Assembly (NCBI GenBank): GCA_014084085.1
Contig: NPFB01000122.1
Span: forward strand, 225,331 to 289,330
Length of the DNA stretch: 64,000 bases
Source of the DNA: Hondaea fermentalgiana
Taxonomy: Eukaryota > Sar > Bigyra > Thraustochytrida > Thraustochytriidae
Direction: 5' to 3'
Part shown: in pieces, positions 1 to 10,506 of the stretch
Position numbering within the stretch: the first letter of the stretch is position 1
Layout: every line of letters begins with the position of its first letter
Translations under genes and position numbers: made by a program
The notes under the pieces: model-generated
The model's database searches: none
What the model saw: only the letters and a program-made list of their open reading frames with translations
Told to the model about the DNA's origin: nothing

Positions 1-1071
1 GGCGACGGCGGCAGCGCGGCGCCTCTTCGTGGAGCAGGTGTCCAGCGGCTGCGGCCAGCGACCAACGCCCGCCCGTTCACGCGAACGAACGGGGCCAGCT
101 GCAGCTCCGACTGCGACGCGCAATCGAGGCGGGCGCGCCAGTTGGGAACGCGCCGCCGCTGCGGGGGCTGCGGCCGCCACTGCGGGCGGCTGCAGGATCC
201 TCGCGTGCACAAGCCAGCACTGCTCAGCTCCGGACACGCCTGCAGCGGTAGCAGTCGGCTAGGCGCCAGCTACGGCGGGCCCAGGGGGTGCACGCGGCGG
301 CCGACCGGGACCGACCGTAAACAGAGAGGAAGGAAGAAGAGGAGCAGCAGCCACAGCTGCAGCTGCAGCCAGCAGGTGTAGATGCAGGCAGCGAGCTGCA
401 GCGAAGGGCCAGCCGGCCAAGATCCCCCGTGGCCGTAAGGACCACGGTCGCGAGGGAGCTCGAAGGCCAGCCGTCGTGTCCTCTCCTGTCCTGCCTTCTC
501 TTCTCCGGCGGGCGCGCCGACAGCGACACGCGGCGCGGCCCGCCCGCCTCGTATCGTCGGTCGCACTGTCAGACCGCGTGTGAATAAACTTGCTTGGAGG
601 GGGTGTGTGCGTGCACGCGCGGCAGTGTGTGGGCCGCCGCACGGACTCCTTGTCTCACAGCAGTGCAGGGAAATAACATAAGCGAATGGAAATAGGCCTA
701 GCATAAGCCGACCGCTTGGCTGGCTGTTTGACGCTGGCTGCCTGGCTGTATCTGACTGGGTTGAGAAATACGCAGCCTGCAAGGCAAACTCCGAACGAGC
801 GAACGCCAGCAGTGTGCGGCGCCTTCGCTCTTGCCACCAGGACCTCGACCTCGTCCTCGACCTCGAGGCGCTCGCTGGCGGCGAGCAAGAGCTTTGCTTT
901 CTTCCCTAGCGGGTCGTGTCGCGTTGCGTCGCGTCGCTCGCGAGCCGTCACGTGCCGTCGCGTTGAGGCGAAGCGAGGCGAGGCACAACTTGCTTGTTTG
1001 CTTGCTTGCTTGCCTGGGCTGGGCTAGGGCCGGGCTTGCGCGCAGCAGCGTCAGGCGCGCAAGGCCGTCAG
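1..1071. other. Non-coding 5' spacer of the EGF-like membrane protein gene
   Basis: No reading frame here has credible protein composition; the open frames are arginine/alanine/serine-rich and reflect GC content. The spacer holds a self-complementary (GCAGCT)n run at 354-369, one TAGGCCTA palindrome at 693-700, and a TTGC-type microsatellite at about 989-1013 just before the gene. It probably contains the promoter and 5' leader of the gene that starts at 1072. No TATA box was identified with confidence. Confidence 0.6.
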
Positions 1072-2340
1072 ATGACCATGGCAGGCGCAGGGTCCCGCCG
1101 CGCTGCAGCGGCCATGGTCGCGGGCCTCGCTTTGACGGCAGCGGTCTCACCGGTGGCAGCGCAAAATGACTGCACGAACTTGCCGACGATCCCCAACATG
1201 TTCAACGCGCAGCTCAAGCCCGTGCTGGGCCCTTGCTCGGGAAATGGCGAATGCATCAACAACGTCTGCGTTTGCTACGAGGGCTTCACCGGCCGCAGCG
1301 ACTTTCTCAACACCGAGGGCGAGGATTGCCAAATTAATACGGACGTGATCAGGGGACTGTGGTCCATCAACCTCATTCTTTGCCTCATCAACTTCGGACG
1401 CGCCTTTCCCAGTATCAAGATGCGCTGGGACCAATTCGCAGAGGTCAAGGCACGCAAGAATGCCATGGGCGAGCAACATTCGATGCGACGCAACCGTGGG
1501 CTTGCCGCGCTCCTCCTCGCCGCCTTTATTATGTACCCCGCAATGGCCGGAATGGCCATTCTCATGCTTGTTCGCCCTGAGGAAGAGCGTGTCGGCATCA
1601 CACCAGGGGCCACCGTGTTTTTTGGCGCAGCACGCATCTCGTTCTACACGTCAATTTATCTCTTTCAGCCCGCTTTGATCGGATCGCTGCTCAAGGGCTC
1701 TCGCGCCACACAATACTTGATTCACCGCACCTACGTGATCTCTGCGGTACTCAGCGCCATGGGAGTCTTGACTGGGATCCTACCTTTTATTGAACTCTTT
1801 GCGGGCGACAACGGCAAGGGAGCCGTCGCGCAAGCTGTTTACTTGAGCACGATGGGGCTCACGCTGCTGCAGATTGCCTGCCTCGGGATTCAGGCGCAGT
1901 GGACCAAGGGCCGTGTGGTCAAGGCCCTCGACATGTCGTACGAACTCACGCGCTCTGACCGTACACTCGAGCTCAAGGCAGCCCTTGTGGCCATGGAGCG
2001 TGAAAATGTAGTGCAGACGGGCGGGCAGGCCCTCATTTACATTGTGCTCGTCTTCGTTCCTTATGTTGCCAACTTTCATTCTTACTGGCTGCCTGTTGGC
2101 TGGTTCGCCTATATTATTCTTGGTGTCAAGGTCGCCAAGACCACCATTGACAACAAGTTTGGCACGGGCAGCAAGTCTGGGACGGCCTCCACTGGCCCTG
2201 CGGACTCGACGAGCCCGAACTCGGGCGACACGAGTGGCTTCCGCGCGCAGCAGACCCAGGTGGACTCAACCACTCGTCGCTACGAGGAACAGGTGACGTC
2301 CTTTGTCCACATGAGCGAAGAGGACGACGACTATGTGTGA
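1072..2340 (+). CDS. EGF-like domain multi-pass membrane protein
   Basis: Encodes 422 residues. The start is the ATG at 1072; a second ATG at 1078 has the stronger context (accATGG). The N-terminus is a signal peptide ending near PVAA/QND (residue ~27). A cysteine-rich segment at about residues 52-86 has the spacing of an EGF-like module (CSGNGEC, CVCYEGFTG, final Cys in EDCQ). Six or seven hydrophobic spans follow, at roughly residues 94-112, 142-166, 180-205, 222-243, 254-276, 318-335 and 339-353. The tail is hydrophilic and rich in Ser, Thr and Gly, with an acidic end. The predicted topology is an extracellular EGF head on a polytopic membrane domain, which suggests a surface receptor or adhesion protein. 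The membrane part matches no family I recognise, so no function is assigned. Confidence 0.85.
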   Translation: MTMAGAGSRRAAAAMVAGLALTAAVSPVAAQNDCTNLPTIPNMFNAQLKPVLGPCSGNGECINNVCVCYEGFTGRSDFLNTEGEDCQINTDVIRGLWSINLILCLINFGRAFPSIKMRWDQFAEVKARKNAMGEQHSMRRNRGLAALLLAAFIMYPAMAGMAILMLVRPEEERVGITPGATVFFGAARISFYTSIYLFQPALIGSLLKGSRATQYLIHRTYVISAVLSAMGVLTGILPFIELFAGDNGKGAVAQAVYLSTMGLTLLQIACLGIQAQWTKGRVVKALDMSYELTRSDRTLELKAALVAMERENVVQTGGQALIYIVLVFVPYVANFHSYWLPVGWFAYIILGVKVAKTTIDNKFGTGSKSGTASTGPADSTSPNSGDTSGFRAQQTQVDSTTRRYEEQVTSFVHMSEEDDDYV

Positions 2341-2847
2341 TGCAAGTGCTTGTTTGTGCATAGTCAGTCAGTGAGTCTCGCTCGTTTCTTTTGTTTGTTC
2401 ATTTTTTCTTTCCCCAGTGCGCGCGACCGCGCACGATCATTCTGGTTTCGTTTGTGTTCTGCATCGGCCTGCATGTTAATTTCATTGCCTCACGCTCGAG
2501 CGATAAAACGAAACAAAAATTGTGTTGTTCTTTCTTCACTGCTCCTTTTCTCTTGCGGCTCCTTGCGTGTTCTGATATTATTCTTTCCTCTTTCATTTTG
2601 CTTCTTTTGACTTCTTTTCTTTACTTTGCTATGTCAAAGGCAAATTCGAGTTTATGGGTTTGTTCAAAGTGATCATCGCCCGCTGTGTAGCGAATAGAAA
2701 CAGAACATTTTTCCCCTAAATAAAGAGTAGGTCTGGGCCTACAGCACCAATCATTGCGTTGATGCCAGCTTCACAGAATTCCGAAAAGATCATTGCAAAT
2801 CTGAAACATGATAATTGAACACAATTCTAAAATGGCTCGGCCTAGAC
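2341..2847. other. Convergent 3' spacer
   Basis: Lies between the stop codons of the EGF-like gene (+) and the ZIP gene (-). It is T-rich on the + strand, as expected for 3' UTR. An AATAAA hexamer at 2719-2724 is a plausible poly(A) signal for the + gene, about 380 bp after its stop. GGCCTA motifs occur at about 2736 and 2839. No gene is visible. Confidence 0.5.
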
Positions 2848-4224
2848 CTAGTGATTATGATCAGAGTGATCATCACCGTCGGCATGGCAATGTTGATGGA
2901 GAAGACCAAGCACACCAATCAGAACAGCACCAGCGACGATGAGAAACATGCGAAACGCCCTCCGCGCCTTGGAATCCACGTTGATAAGAGTGGGTGTCAG
3001 CTCGGCAAGAGCCACATAGGCGAGGAAGCCCGCACCGTAGACGAGCACGTAGGCTTGCGCAGATTCGTTAATTGTCGCATTCACTGCAAGCACCGCAACC
3101 GCGCCAATGAGGCACGTCATCTGGCTGCAAAAGTTGAAAAAAAGAGCCGCCTTAAAGCTGAGACCAGCGCGCACGAGCACGACAAAGTCGACCATTTCCT
3201 GCGGAAGCTCGTGCGCGAGCACCGAGCCGAGCGTAATCCAGCCAATAGCGGATCCGGGGCATGCCGCAAAGCCAATGGCAATAAGCATTCCGTCAACGAG
3301 GTTGTGAATGCCGTCACCAATGACAATGTTGGAAATGAGCGGGTAGTCCAGGGTGCCGTTTGAGTGGTCTTCGGCGTCGACCTTGCCATTTGCAATATTC
3401 TCATGGCCATCTTCGAGATCTGTTGGTGAGTGGGTATGGTGAAGACCAATCATGGCGGAGCCCATCTGAATAAAGAGTGCCGTCATGACACCTCCGAGGA
3501 AGGCGGTTCCAGTCTGCCACTCGAAGCCGGCCGTCTCGGCGGCCTCGGGGAGCAGATGAACAAACACCGTCGAGAGAAGAAAGCCAATGGCAAGAGCCGA
3601 GACGTCGTTCATGATGGCTTCGTTAAGGGTCTTCTTCTTGCCAATAATCAAAACAACGCCAATCAACGATGAGAGCGCGGAGAGCAGCGTTGCACCAATC
3701 GCCTTGCCCCAGATAGCGGCACTTGTAGACGTCGAAGTTGTCGTGGATTCTGACGCCTCCACCTCTACGTGGCATTCCTCCTCGGGCTCGGATGAATCCA
3801 AGATCTCGCTGCAGCATCCATGGTACCGGGCCAAATGAAGCTCGCCGTCCTCGCAGAGGAGCCGCTCGCAATGATCGTCGTCATCCGCAGCGCAGCCATC
3901 GTACTCGAACTCGTCCATGGGTACAGTGTACTCTTCGCCCTCGAACTCGACGGTAAAAGTACCATTGCCACACGTGAGCGCCTCAAGAATGTGCGTTTCC
4001 TCCTCACCCTCTTCTTCAGAGTGGTCGTGCTCCTCTTCCTCGCCCTCTTCTTCAGAGTGGTCGTGGCCGGCCTCGACCTCCATGAACTCGACGAGGCGGT
4101 CCAATGCCGCCGCGCACGTTTCCGTGACCTCTTCGTGGTCGTGTTCGTCCTCCTGCGCGTGAGCGCTGCTCGACAGGGCCAGCACGGCCATAAAGGCCAA
4201 GCCCATGGCGGTGGTCGCCTTCAT
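2848..4224 (-). CDS. ZIP-family (SLC39, LIV-1-like) zinc/metal transporter
   Basis: Encodes 458 residues from the ATG at 4224. ZIP proteins move Zn2+ or other divalent metals into the cytosol. A signal peptide (residues 1-23, ending AHAQ) precedes a long lumenal/extracellular region with acidic and histidine-rich repeats (HDHSEEEGEEEEHDHS) and several cysteines, typical of LIV-1 ectodomains. Membrane segments begin near residue 170. The TM4 signature HNLVDG is intact (His307). The TM5 signature reads HELPQEMVDF (His338), so the second His of the usual LIV-1 HExPHExGD is Gln342 and the Gly before Asp is Val. A further His-rich stretch (HHTHS) sits in the cytosolic loop and the C-terminus ends HSDHNH. 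It converges with the upstream EGF-like gene. The family call is secure; metal specificity and membrane location are not known. Confidence 0.95.
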   Translation of the reverse strand: MKATTAMGLAFMAVLALSSSAHAQEDEHDHEEVTETCAAALDRLVEFMEVEAGHDHSEEEGEEEEHDHSEEEGEEETHILEALTCGNGTFTVEFEGEEYTVPMDEFEYDGCAADDDDHCERLLCEDGELHLARYHGCCSEILDSSEPEEECHVEVEASESTTTSTSTSAAIWGKAIGATLLSALSSLIGVVLIIGKKKTLNEAIMNDVSALAIGFLLSTVFVHLLPEAAETAGFEWQTGTAFLGGVMTALFIQMGSAMIGLHHTHSPTDLEDGHENIANGKVDAEDHSNGTLDYPLISNIVIGDGIHNLVDGMLIAIGFAACPGSAIGWITLGSVLAHELPQEMVDFVVLVRAGLSFKAALFFNFCSQMTCLIGAVAVLAVNATINESAQAYVLVYGAGFLAYVALAELTPTLINVDSKARRAFRMFLIVAGAVLIGVLGLLHQHCHADGDDHSDHNH

Positions 4225-4888
4225 CTCGTCTGTGTTGGCGGCCTTCCTGTGCTCTCTGCTTCAACAAAGCTGGCTGGCGGGGCGGACGTGCGGGCGGGCG
4301 GGCTTGCCTCTGCCTCGTCTTCCGTTGCCTTGTCAGACTTCTGTTCAGGTTTGGGTTTTGCTTCTGGGTCTGGGTCTGTTTCTGGGAGGCTGATCAGTGG
4401 CTAGGCGGGTCTCCAGGCCGGGTCTCCCGGTAGTCTATTCAGACAATTCTTTCCTTCTTATTTTTTGGCCAGCCACACATGCCGCATGCAGCAGCAGCAG
4501 CTCCTCCAGAGCAAAGGAAGTCGCCCAACTCGGCCCGACTCGGCTCGACGCCCGCGGCAAGTCCTGGTCGGCCAGCGGCGCGGACGACGGCGCGATCGAT
4601 GGCGGCGCCATCGATGACGGCGCCGCCTCGACGTGCTCTGCTGCTGCTGCAGCTGCTACTGCGCGGCGTGGCTCCGCGTCCCAAGCACGCGTACCCGCGG
4701 CCTAGGCCCTCTTAGCACCTACAAGTGCCGCGCGGAGGTTCGCAGGGGACGCGGCGCGCCTGTCCTGGTCCCGCGGCGAGGCGGCGACGCGCCCCTGGAA
4801 AGAGAGGGAACGGGCGGAGAGCAGGGCCCACACCATGGCTGGCTGATGGAGGCCTACATGGCTAGTGAATATCTATCTGCTCGAGCTC

Positions 4889-4915
4889 AAATTCAAATTT
4901 GAATTCGAATTCGAT
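4889..4915. repeat. AT-rich overlapping palindromes
   Basis: An island of low GC in GC-rich surroundings. It holds the perfect 14-base palindrome attcaaatttgaat (4891-4904) overlapping the 12-base palindrome gaattcgaattc (4901-4912). It could be a binding site or a cruciform-forming element. Function is unknown. Confidence 0.6.
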
Positions 4916-5518
4916 TTTTGATAAACATTCAAACCCCTTTGGTTGGTCTCTGCCTGACGTGCAGAACACTTACGCTCGAGGACGGATTTTCTTCAAAACC
5001 TCTGCGCGGCAGGGCTGGCCGACGTGGACGGCCGCGCGAGGCTCGCGGGACGCAGCCTGTGGACGCCGAGGACGCGGCAGCGGCAGCGGACTGCAGGCGG
5101 AAGACAAGATTCCAAAAAGCATGAGCAGTAGCAGGGCCTATGTGCGCGCAAGATCTCTCTCCGGAGAGGGAATTCGATGGCGTCGTGGCGTCTCCGGAAA
5201 TTTACGTGGCTGGGCAGGTAGCTGGCTGGCTGGCTGGGCGGGTGGTAGCAACAGGTGAAGCTGGGGGGACGACCGCACCCTGCCTCAAATCCGCGTTTTT
5301 ATTCGTTCCGTTCACGGCGAGGGTGGCTTGGAGTAACGGAAAGGCCTCTCTGTTCTCAGTGCGCTGGTGGCCCGCGCCAGACGCAGGATCGAGTTGTGCA
5401 GAAGCGGGCACGCGTACGGACGTCGAGCTGATGACGAGCAGCACAGAAGGTGCGATGTCGAGGCCTGGCAATGCCCCCTTCATCGGCAACCATTATTTCC
5501 ACCGCCTTGCTTGCTCAG

Positions 5519-5542
5519 GCTGCAGCTGCAGCTGCAGCTGGC
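5519..5542. repeat. (GCTGCA)n self-complementary run
   Basis: Four tandem GCTGCA units followed by GCTGGC. The array is its own reverse complement and contains overlapping CAGCTG and CTGCAG sites. Similar runs lie at 354-369 and 10507-10527, also in gene spacers. Confidence 0.8.
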
Positions 5543-6762
5543 AATCCATGCATGTGAATCAGGAAAAGTAAGAGTTTCCGCGCAGCATGACTTTTCCAAT
5601 GAACAGCCTCGAAGCATCGGCCGAAGACGCTGCGCCGTCATCTGTGGCTGTATGCTGGCGGTCGAAGCGCAAGCTCGCGCGGTTCTCGGGTACGACGACG
5701 AGCCAGCTGGAGGGATTGCAAGAGATCGCCACCGTCTGTCCCAGGCTTGACTTCCTTCCTTCCACGGCCGCGGCACGGCGCGCAGCTGCGGCACGGATGG
5801 CCACGGTCCTCGCACCGCGACGACTTTGCAGTCCATTGCACACTGCTCCAAACGCACGGACAGGAATGTGCGGCTGCGGCAAGACCGCCCGTACGGCGCC
5901 TTCGAGCGCGGGATGATTCTAGAGATTCTCGTGAACACTTTAACTGGAAGGTCTCGCGTCCATGAGACTTTTCCCTCCTTGGCCCTGCCAGTGAAAATTA
6001 GTCCCAGCACGGCTGAGGCGGCACGGAGCGAGACGGAGCACGATCACCGTGCCCGTCTGGAAGAACTTGAAGGCCAACTTGAAGGCCACGTCCAGCTTCG
6101 AGTCCGTCTGGGAGAAGGCCACGTCCAGCGTTGTGCAGCCAGCTGCAGCCGCAGCGCAGCGCGTGCAAGGCAATGGTGGTGTGCATTGCTCGTGCAGCGT
6201 TCGGGCGGGACAGGAAGGAACAGGAAGGGACAGATCGAGCCGAGGGACGGAAAACGTGCATGCGTGCGTGCGGCCGGCCGCAGCAGCAGCGTCGCGTCAC
6301 CCGGAATGATCTTCGCTTCAACAATTCTTGAAAACGAAAAAACATTCATGATTTCGCGTGTGCATTACTACAACCATCTGTGGCTGCTGCAAACGCTTCT
6401 GCGTTCGCCCAAGTCGAGCAACCAAGCGAATGGCTTGCGAGATGGAAAACGTAGATGGACTTCTGTGCAGCTGTTGGTTAAAAACTTTGCTCGCTCGCTC
6501 GCTTCCACATACATCCAACAAGCAGAACTTTAATTGATTTTTCAACAAAAAAAAGAAAAACGAAACTGAACAAACAACGAAAAATCGGATGACGTTTTCC
6601 AAAACAAAACAGTCCACACCACTCGTTCTCCTTGCGGTTAAAAGAACATCTGGTCGGCGAACAGGGAGTGGCTTTGAACAAATTGACAAAAGAGATCACT
6701 GAATCGTCTGCAGCTGCGCTCAGACAGACTCGACCCATGGAGAGAGTCGCTCCCGGTCAGTT

Positions 6763-8994
6763 TCAGGCTCCGTCGGCTGCCTCCATTAAATTCCGGTTGG
6801 GCATGTTATAGACGCGGCGTGTAAGATTTTGCCAAGGGTTCTTGAGACGATACGAAATGTCCTTGTCCATTTCGATGCTCCGAATGAGCTGCAGACGCTC
6901 TTGAACCACTTCTGGCGGCGGGGGTTTGGCACAGGCGCCGAACAACATCCCAAAACAACCACGGCGTCTCTCTGCCGGGGCCGACTGCGCCTGCATCGGC
7001 CCAGGGATCGAATGATGACGCTCAGTGGAAGAACGTGTGCCGGTTTCGATGCGCCGAAAAAAGTTCACGTGACCCGTGACAATCTTGCTGAGCTCACGAT
7101 CGAACACAAAGAGGCAGCGCGCCAGACCCCCCATGGGTGTCTCGCACATCCCATCCGCAGGTTCCGGCGCAGATTCGCCCGAGAACCAAAAAGGTTCAAA
7201 GTTGAAATCGCCCTCAAAAACCCGGGTTGCCTCGTCAAAGGACTCGTACGTGAACGGAATCACCGCCGGAAGACTGTGGCCGCGCACATTCGAAAGGTTG
7301 ATAAAGGAGCCCGACGCAGAAAAGTGCAGGGATCCAACGCCATAGAGACCCACGTTGTCTGAGACGAGCTCTTGAAACATCCAGTTGGGGATTCCCATGG
7401 TGGTTTTGGCGACCCAGCGAGAAAATCGAAGCATTCCCTTGTACGGAGACCACCCACGACGCAGCGAGGAATCCAGGAGAGGTCGCGTCGAGTCCCATAG
7501 GTAAATAGAGTCCGTGGTGTAGATGCTCGGCTTCAGACGACGGTACTTGGCGTCGGTGCCATAATGAGAAACTCCGTGCACTGTGCCATCTGCTTTAAAG
7601 GCCACAGCTGTTCCGTTGCAAATATATTCGTACGTTTCGTCAAAGATGAGCTCGTACGAAACCTTGGCAATGCCGCCTGACCACGTCTTTGGCGACCACA
7701 CAATATTGCCATGAAAAATACGGTGTGTTTCGTCAAAGCTAAACGAGTCAAAATCTTTGTGCTTGGGCGCAGGGGTGCCGTCGTCGAACGTCTTCCACTC
7801 TTCGGGCCCATCGCGCGCGCTGTAGCTAATGTAGCATCTGTAGCGCGAAAAGTGGAAACTTTTAAACCCAAGTCGGCCAAACTCAACAAAGACACTGTCA
7901 TAAATCCCCGTCAAGGGCACTGGTTCGAGGGGAACATGCTTGGCCACATGCGTCATGGATCTTGCCTCGAGAGACACCTCGCACGTTGGGCACTGTGCCG
8001 GCCCAAGAACAAGACGGTCCCAGGCGCAATGGCGGCAGAAAACGTGGCCGCAAGGCGCCACTACGGGGTCCTGGACCTCAAAAGTACACTGAACGCACTC
8101 TTCGTGGCGGTACTTTTCTTCCTCGGGAGGTTCTGAGGAGCCGAGAGACCGCGCGCTCGAGGAGAACGATTTCCAATTCATGAGACCGTGGCGGGCTGGG
8201 TGCCGCTTTGCAAAGCCAGCACGAAGGCCGCCGAGCGACCCGCTGCTTGTACTGCTTTCGCGACGGGTGCTTCGCCCCGGTCTACGGACCAAGTGATCCA
8301 AGCTAGTTTCATCATCTTCGGGACTTGCGACCGCGGAACTGAGCTTGCGGCTGCTACCTGCGGATCTTGCACCGCCCCCAAAGAGCTTGCTTCTTGCTGC
8401 GCCTCCTGATCGCGATTCTTTACCATCATCATTCATATCACCCATTGCCTCTGAGGCGGACGCTTTGCCAAGAAGGCTTTTGATCGAGGGACCACGGGAC
8501 GGTCGTGGCCTCCTCCCTCCGAGACGCGTCGCCGACGGTCGACTCTCACGTTTTCTCCCCTCTTGCGTTCGCCCCCCTTCTTCTTCTACGTCTTCATCTT
8601 CGTTGTCCTCGTTATCCTCATCGTCGTTCTTGTCAATATCGTCAAATTCTTCATCGTCTTCGTCATGACCATCGTGGCCGTCGTCCGAGTCTCTGGCTCC
8701 GCGGTCATCTACGAAGCGTCTGTCTGCACGCCCTGCCCCGCGCTCGCGACCATGAAGGCCGCCCTTACGTGTCTTGCTCCTCCAGGACCCGCGCTGGTCT
8801 CGATGTCGGCGCCCCGAGGTCTCGTCTTTGGCGCGGTAGAACACCTCGTCGCCGCTTGCGAGGCCTTCTTCCTCGTCGCCCGCGCCCTGGAGGGCGGCGG
8901 CCTTGCCGGCCGCGCCCAGGCGCGCGTCCGCGTCGTCCATGGCGGCCAGGGTCGCCAGCTGCCCGCGCGACGCGGGTTTACTCAAGAGCCTCAT
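6763..8994 (-). CDS. RING-finger protein with duplicated C-terminal domain (putative E3 ubiquitin ligase)
   Basis: Encodes 743 residues from the ATG at 8994 (context AAAATGA); the frame continues upstream only to a GTG. The first ~270 residues are disordered and charged, with a long acidic run of Asp/Glu/Asn around residues 110-145 followed by Arg/Ser-rich sequence. A C3HC4 RING finger lies at about residues 300-340: CVQC, then CGHVFCRHC, then CPTC. The remaining ~400 residues appear to contain two related segments that share F-DE-x-x-R-(I/V)-F-x-G cores: one at about residues 400-490 (SFSFDETHRIFHGNIVW) and one at about 590-680 (SFDEATRVFEGDFNF). The RING suggests E2-dependent ubiquitin transfer. 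The C-terminal units, perhaps the substrate-binding part, match no domain I recognise. Confidence 0.88.
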   Translation of the reverse strand: MRLLSKPASRGQLATLAAMDDADARLGAAGKAAALQGAGDEEEGLASGDEVFYRAKDETSGRRHRDQRGSWRSKTRKGGLHGRERGAGRADRRFVDDRGARDSDDGHDGHDEDDEEFDDIDKNDDEDNEDNEDEDVEEEGGRTQEGRKRESRPSATRLGGRRPRPSRGPSIKSLLGKASASEAMGDMNDDGKESRSGGAARSKLFGGGARSAGSSRKLSSAVASPEDDETSLDHLVRRPGRSTRRESSTSSGSLGGLRAGFAKRHPARHGLMNWKSFSSSARSLGSSEPPEEEKYRHEECVQCTFEVQDPVVAPCGHVFCRHCAWDRLVLGPAQCPTCEVSLEARSMTHVAKHVPLEPVPLTGIYDSVFVEFGRLGFKSFHFSRYRCYISYSARDGPEEWKTFDDGTPAPKHKDFDSFSFDETHRIFHGNIVWSPKTWSGGIAKVSYELIFDETYEYICNGTAVAFKADGTVHGVSHYGTDAKYRRLKPSIYTTDSIYLWDSTRPLLDSSLRRGWSPYKGMLRFSRWVAKTTMGIPNWMFQELVSDNVGLYGVGSLHFSASGSFINLSNVRGHSLPAVIPFTYESFDEATRVFEGDFNFEPFWFSGESAPEPADGMCETPMGGLARCLFVFDRELSKIVTGHVNFFRRIETGTRSSTERHHSIPGPMQAQSAPAERRRGCFGMLFGACAKPPPPEVVQERLQLIRSIEMDKDISYRLKNPWQNLTRRVYNMPNRNLMEAADGA

Positions 8995-9073
8995 TTTCCC
9001 TCCAGCCCAGCGCTCGTACCTGCTCGCGGTCCGGGGGGCGGTATGCCCTCCTTGCAGGCAGGCAGACACCCGG

Positions 9074-9093
9074 AGCTAGCTAGCTAGCTAGCT
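9074..9093. repeat. (AGCT)5 microsatellite
   Basis: Five tandem AGCT units, self-complementary, about 80 bp upstream of the RING-finger start codon and followed directly by gcagctgc. Confidence 0.85.
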
Positions 9094-10140
9094 GCAGCTG
9101 CTCGCTCCTTCTCGCGCACAAGCGAGCGGCGGCACGAGCTCTTTTCGATCAGCAATCGGGCAACCTGCTACAGCTGCAACGAGGCCTCGGGGTTGAGACG
9201 GCCGCCGCTCGCGAGCGCGAGGCGGCCGCGGCTCGGGCGGGCGGGCGGCGTGCTCGCTCTCGTACGGCCTGGCGCGGCAGTCACGCTGGCAGGCAGGGTC
9301 AGACAGACTTTCTTGGGCGCTGCTGCTGCTGATGGTTGTGTGCAGTCACCTCACTCACGCAATGCCAGTGTGCAGCACGTGCAGGGCGCGCGCCTGGCCT
9401 TGTTATTACTGCGAGTCGTAGTCCTTGCGTAGTACTGGCCTGGCCTGGCTGGATTTTACAGAGCAAGTCGAGAGTGCCGGGCTATCATCTCACGCCGTCG
9501 GGAATTATGACGCAAAAGTGAAGTTAGCTCGTTTTGGGTTTGCTGCGAAGCCTGCCGTCGCGCAACAATGCCGCCGCTCGCGGCAGCAACACGGGTTAGG
9601 AAGAACTTCAACCAGTGGCAGCGACAGGATTGAATCTCTGTGTCGTGAGTAGTAGTAAGTAACGCAAGTTTGGGTCCGCTGCCGCTGCCGCTGCCGCTTG
9701 GGTGCTGCAGACTCGACGCCCGGCCGGCCTCGATGCCAATCAAGCCAATGGCCATGGCGGATGAAAACGACCCTAAAAAGAAGGACAAAAGTTTACTACA
9801 GGCCGCAGCGCAGCCGCCACACGACTGCTAACAGTAACTTAGTGAGTTAGCGACAGCAGCAGCAGCAGCCAGCAGCAGACATGATTCGTCAAAAGCGTGC
9901 AGCATCTGCGTGGCCTTACGTTACGTTGCGTTGCCTGCAGTTGCTGCTGCTCTTGCTCTTGCGTGCAGCGTGCAGCGTGCAGCAGCAGAAGACTGTGATG
10001 GACACAACCAAACAAAAGAGGGATTCCCGAGCAAAAGCTTCCTTCTTTAGCACGCATCAGCAGCAGCAGCACGCGCGTGCTCAAGGCGTCGTAAGCCACA
10101 GCCCCTTGCAGTGCTGTGCAGACGCGCTGCCCGCTCCGCA

Positions 10141-10163
10141 CTGCTCTGCTCTGCTCTGCTCTG
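10141..10163. repeat. CTGCT pentanucleotide repeat
   Basis: Tandem CTGCT units, slightly degenerate at the end, in the spacer upstream of the 767-residue protein gene. Confidence 0.8.
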
Positions 10164-10506
10164 ATCTGCCAACGCTGGCCGCACCGCGAACCACTCACGC
10201 CACGAGTGGCCAAATGTCTCTGTCCACGCAGCAGTGGCAGGCGGCATCATAGATTCGCGCGCGCACGTGTCTCCACGTCGCGCCGAACGACGGCTGGCCC
10301 TCTATCCGCGCGAGAACAGGCCTCGCGCGCCGGGTTTTACCCCCCGCCTCCGCGCCCTTCCCGAAACCCGCAAAGAGACCCAAGCGCCTTTGGGCCAGAA
10401 ACCCAGTTCCTGTCTCCGGCGGCCTCTCCGCCTGAACGCCAACTCGGCGGCGCCACGCGCGCGACACGCGCGACGGCCTGCCTCGGAGCCCGCGCGGCGG
10501 CGGCAG

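Larger units (their letters stand above)
4225..6762. other. 2.5 kb non-coding spacer
   Basis: No convincing coding region on either strand; the open frames are short, lack recognisable domains and have GC-driven composition. It contains the ZIP promoter region, a GGCCTAGGCC palindrome at 4699-4708, an AT-rich palindromic block at 4889-4915, a (GCTGCA)n run at 5519-5542, and the 3' flank of the RING-finger gene. An undetected non-coding RNA or an intron-containing gene cannot be excluded. Confidence 0.5.

Noticed and set aside
5826..6533. 235-codon + strand frame
   Set aside because: No domain, low-complexity Arg/Ser-rich translation, overlapped by frames on the other strand.
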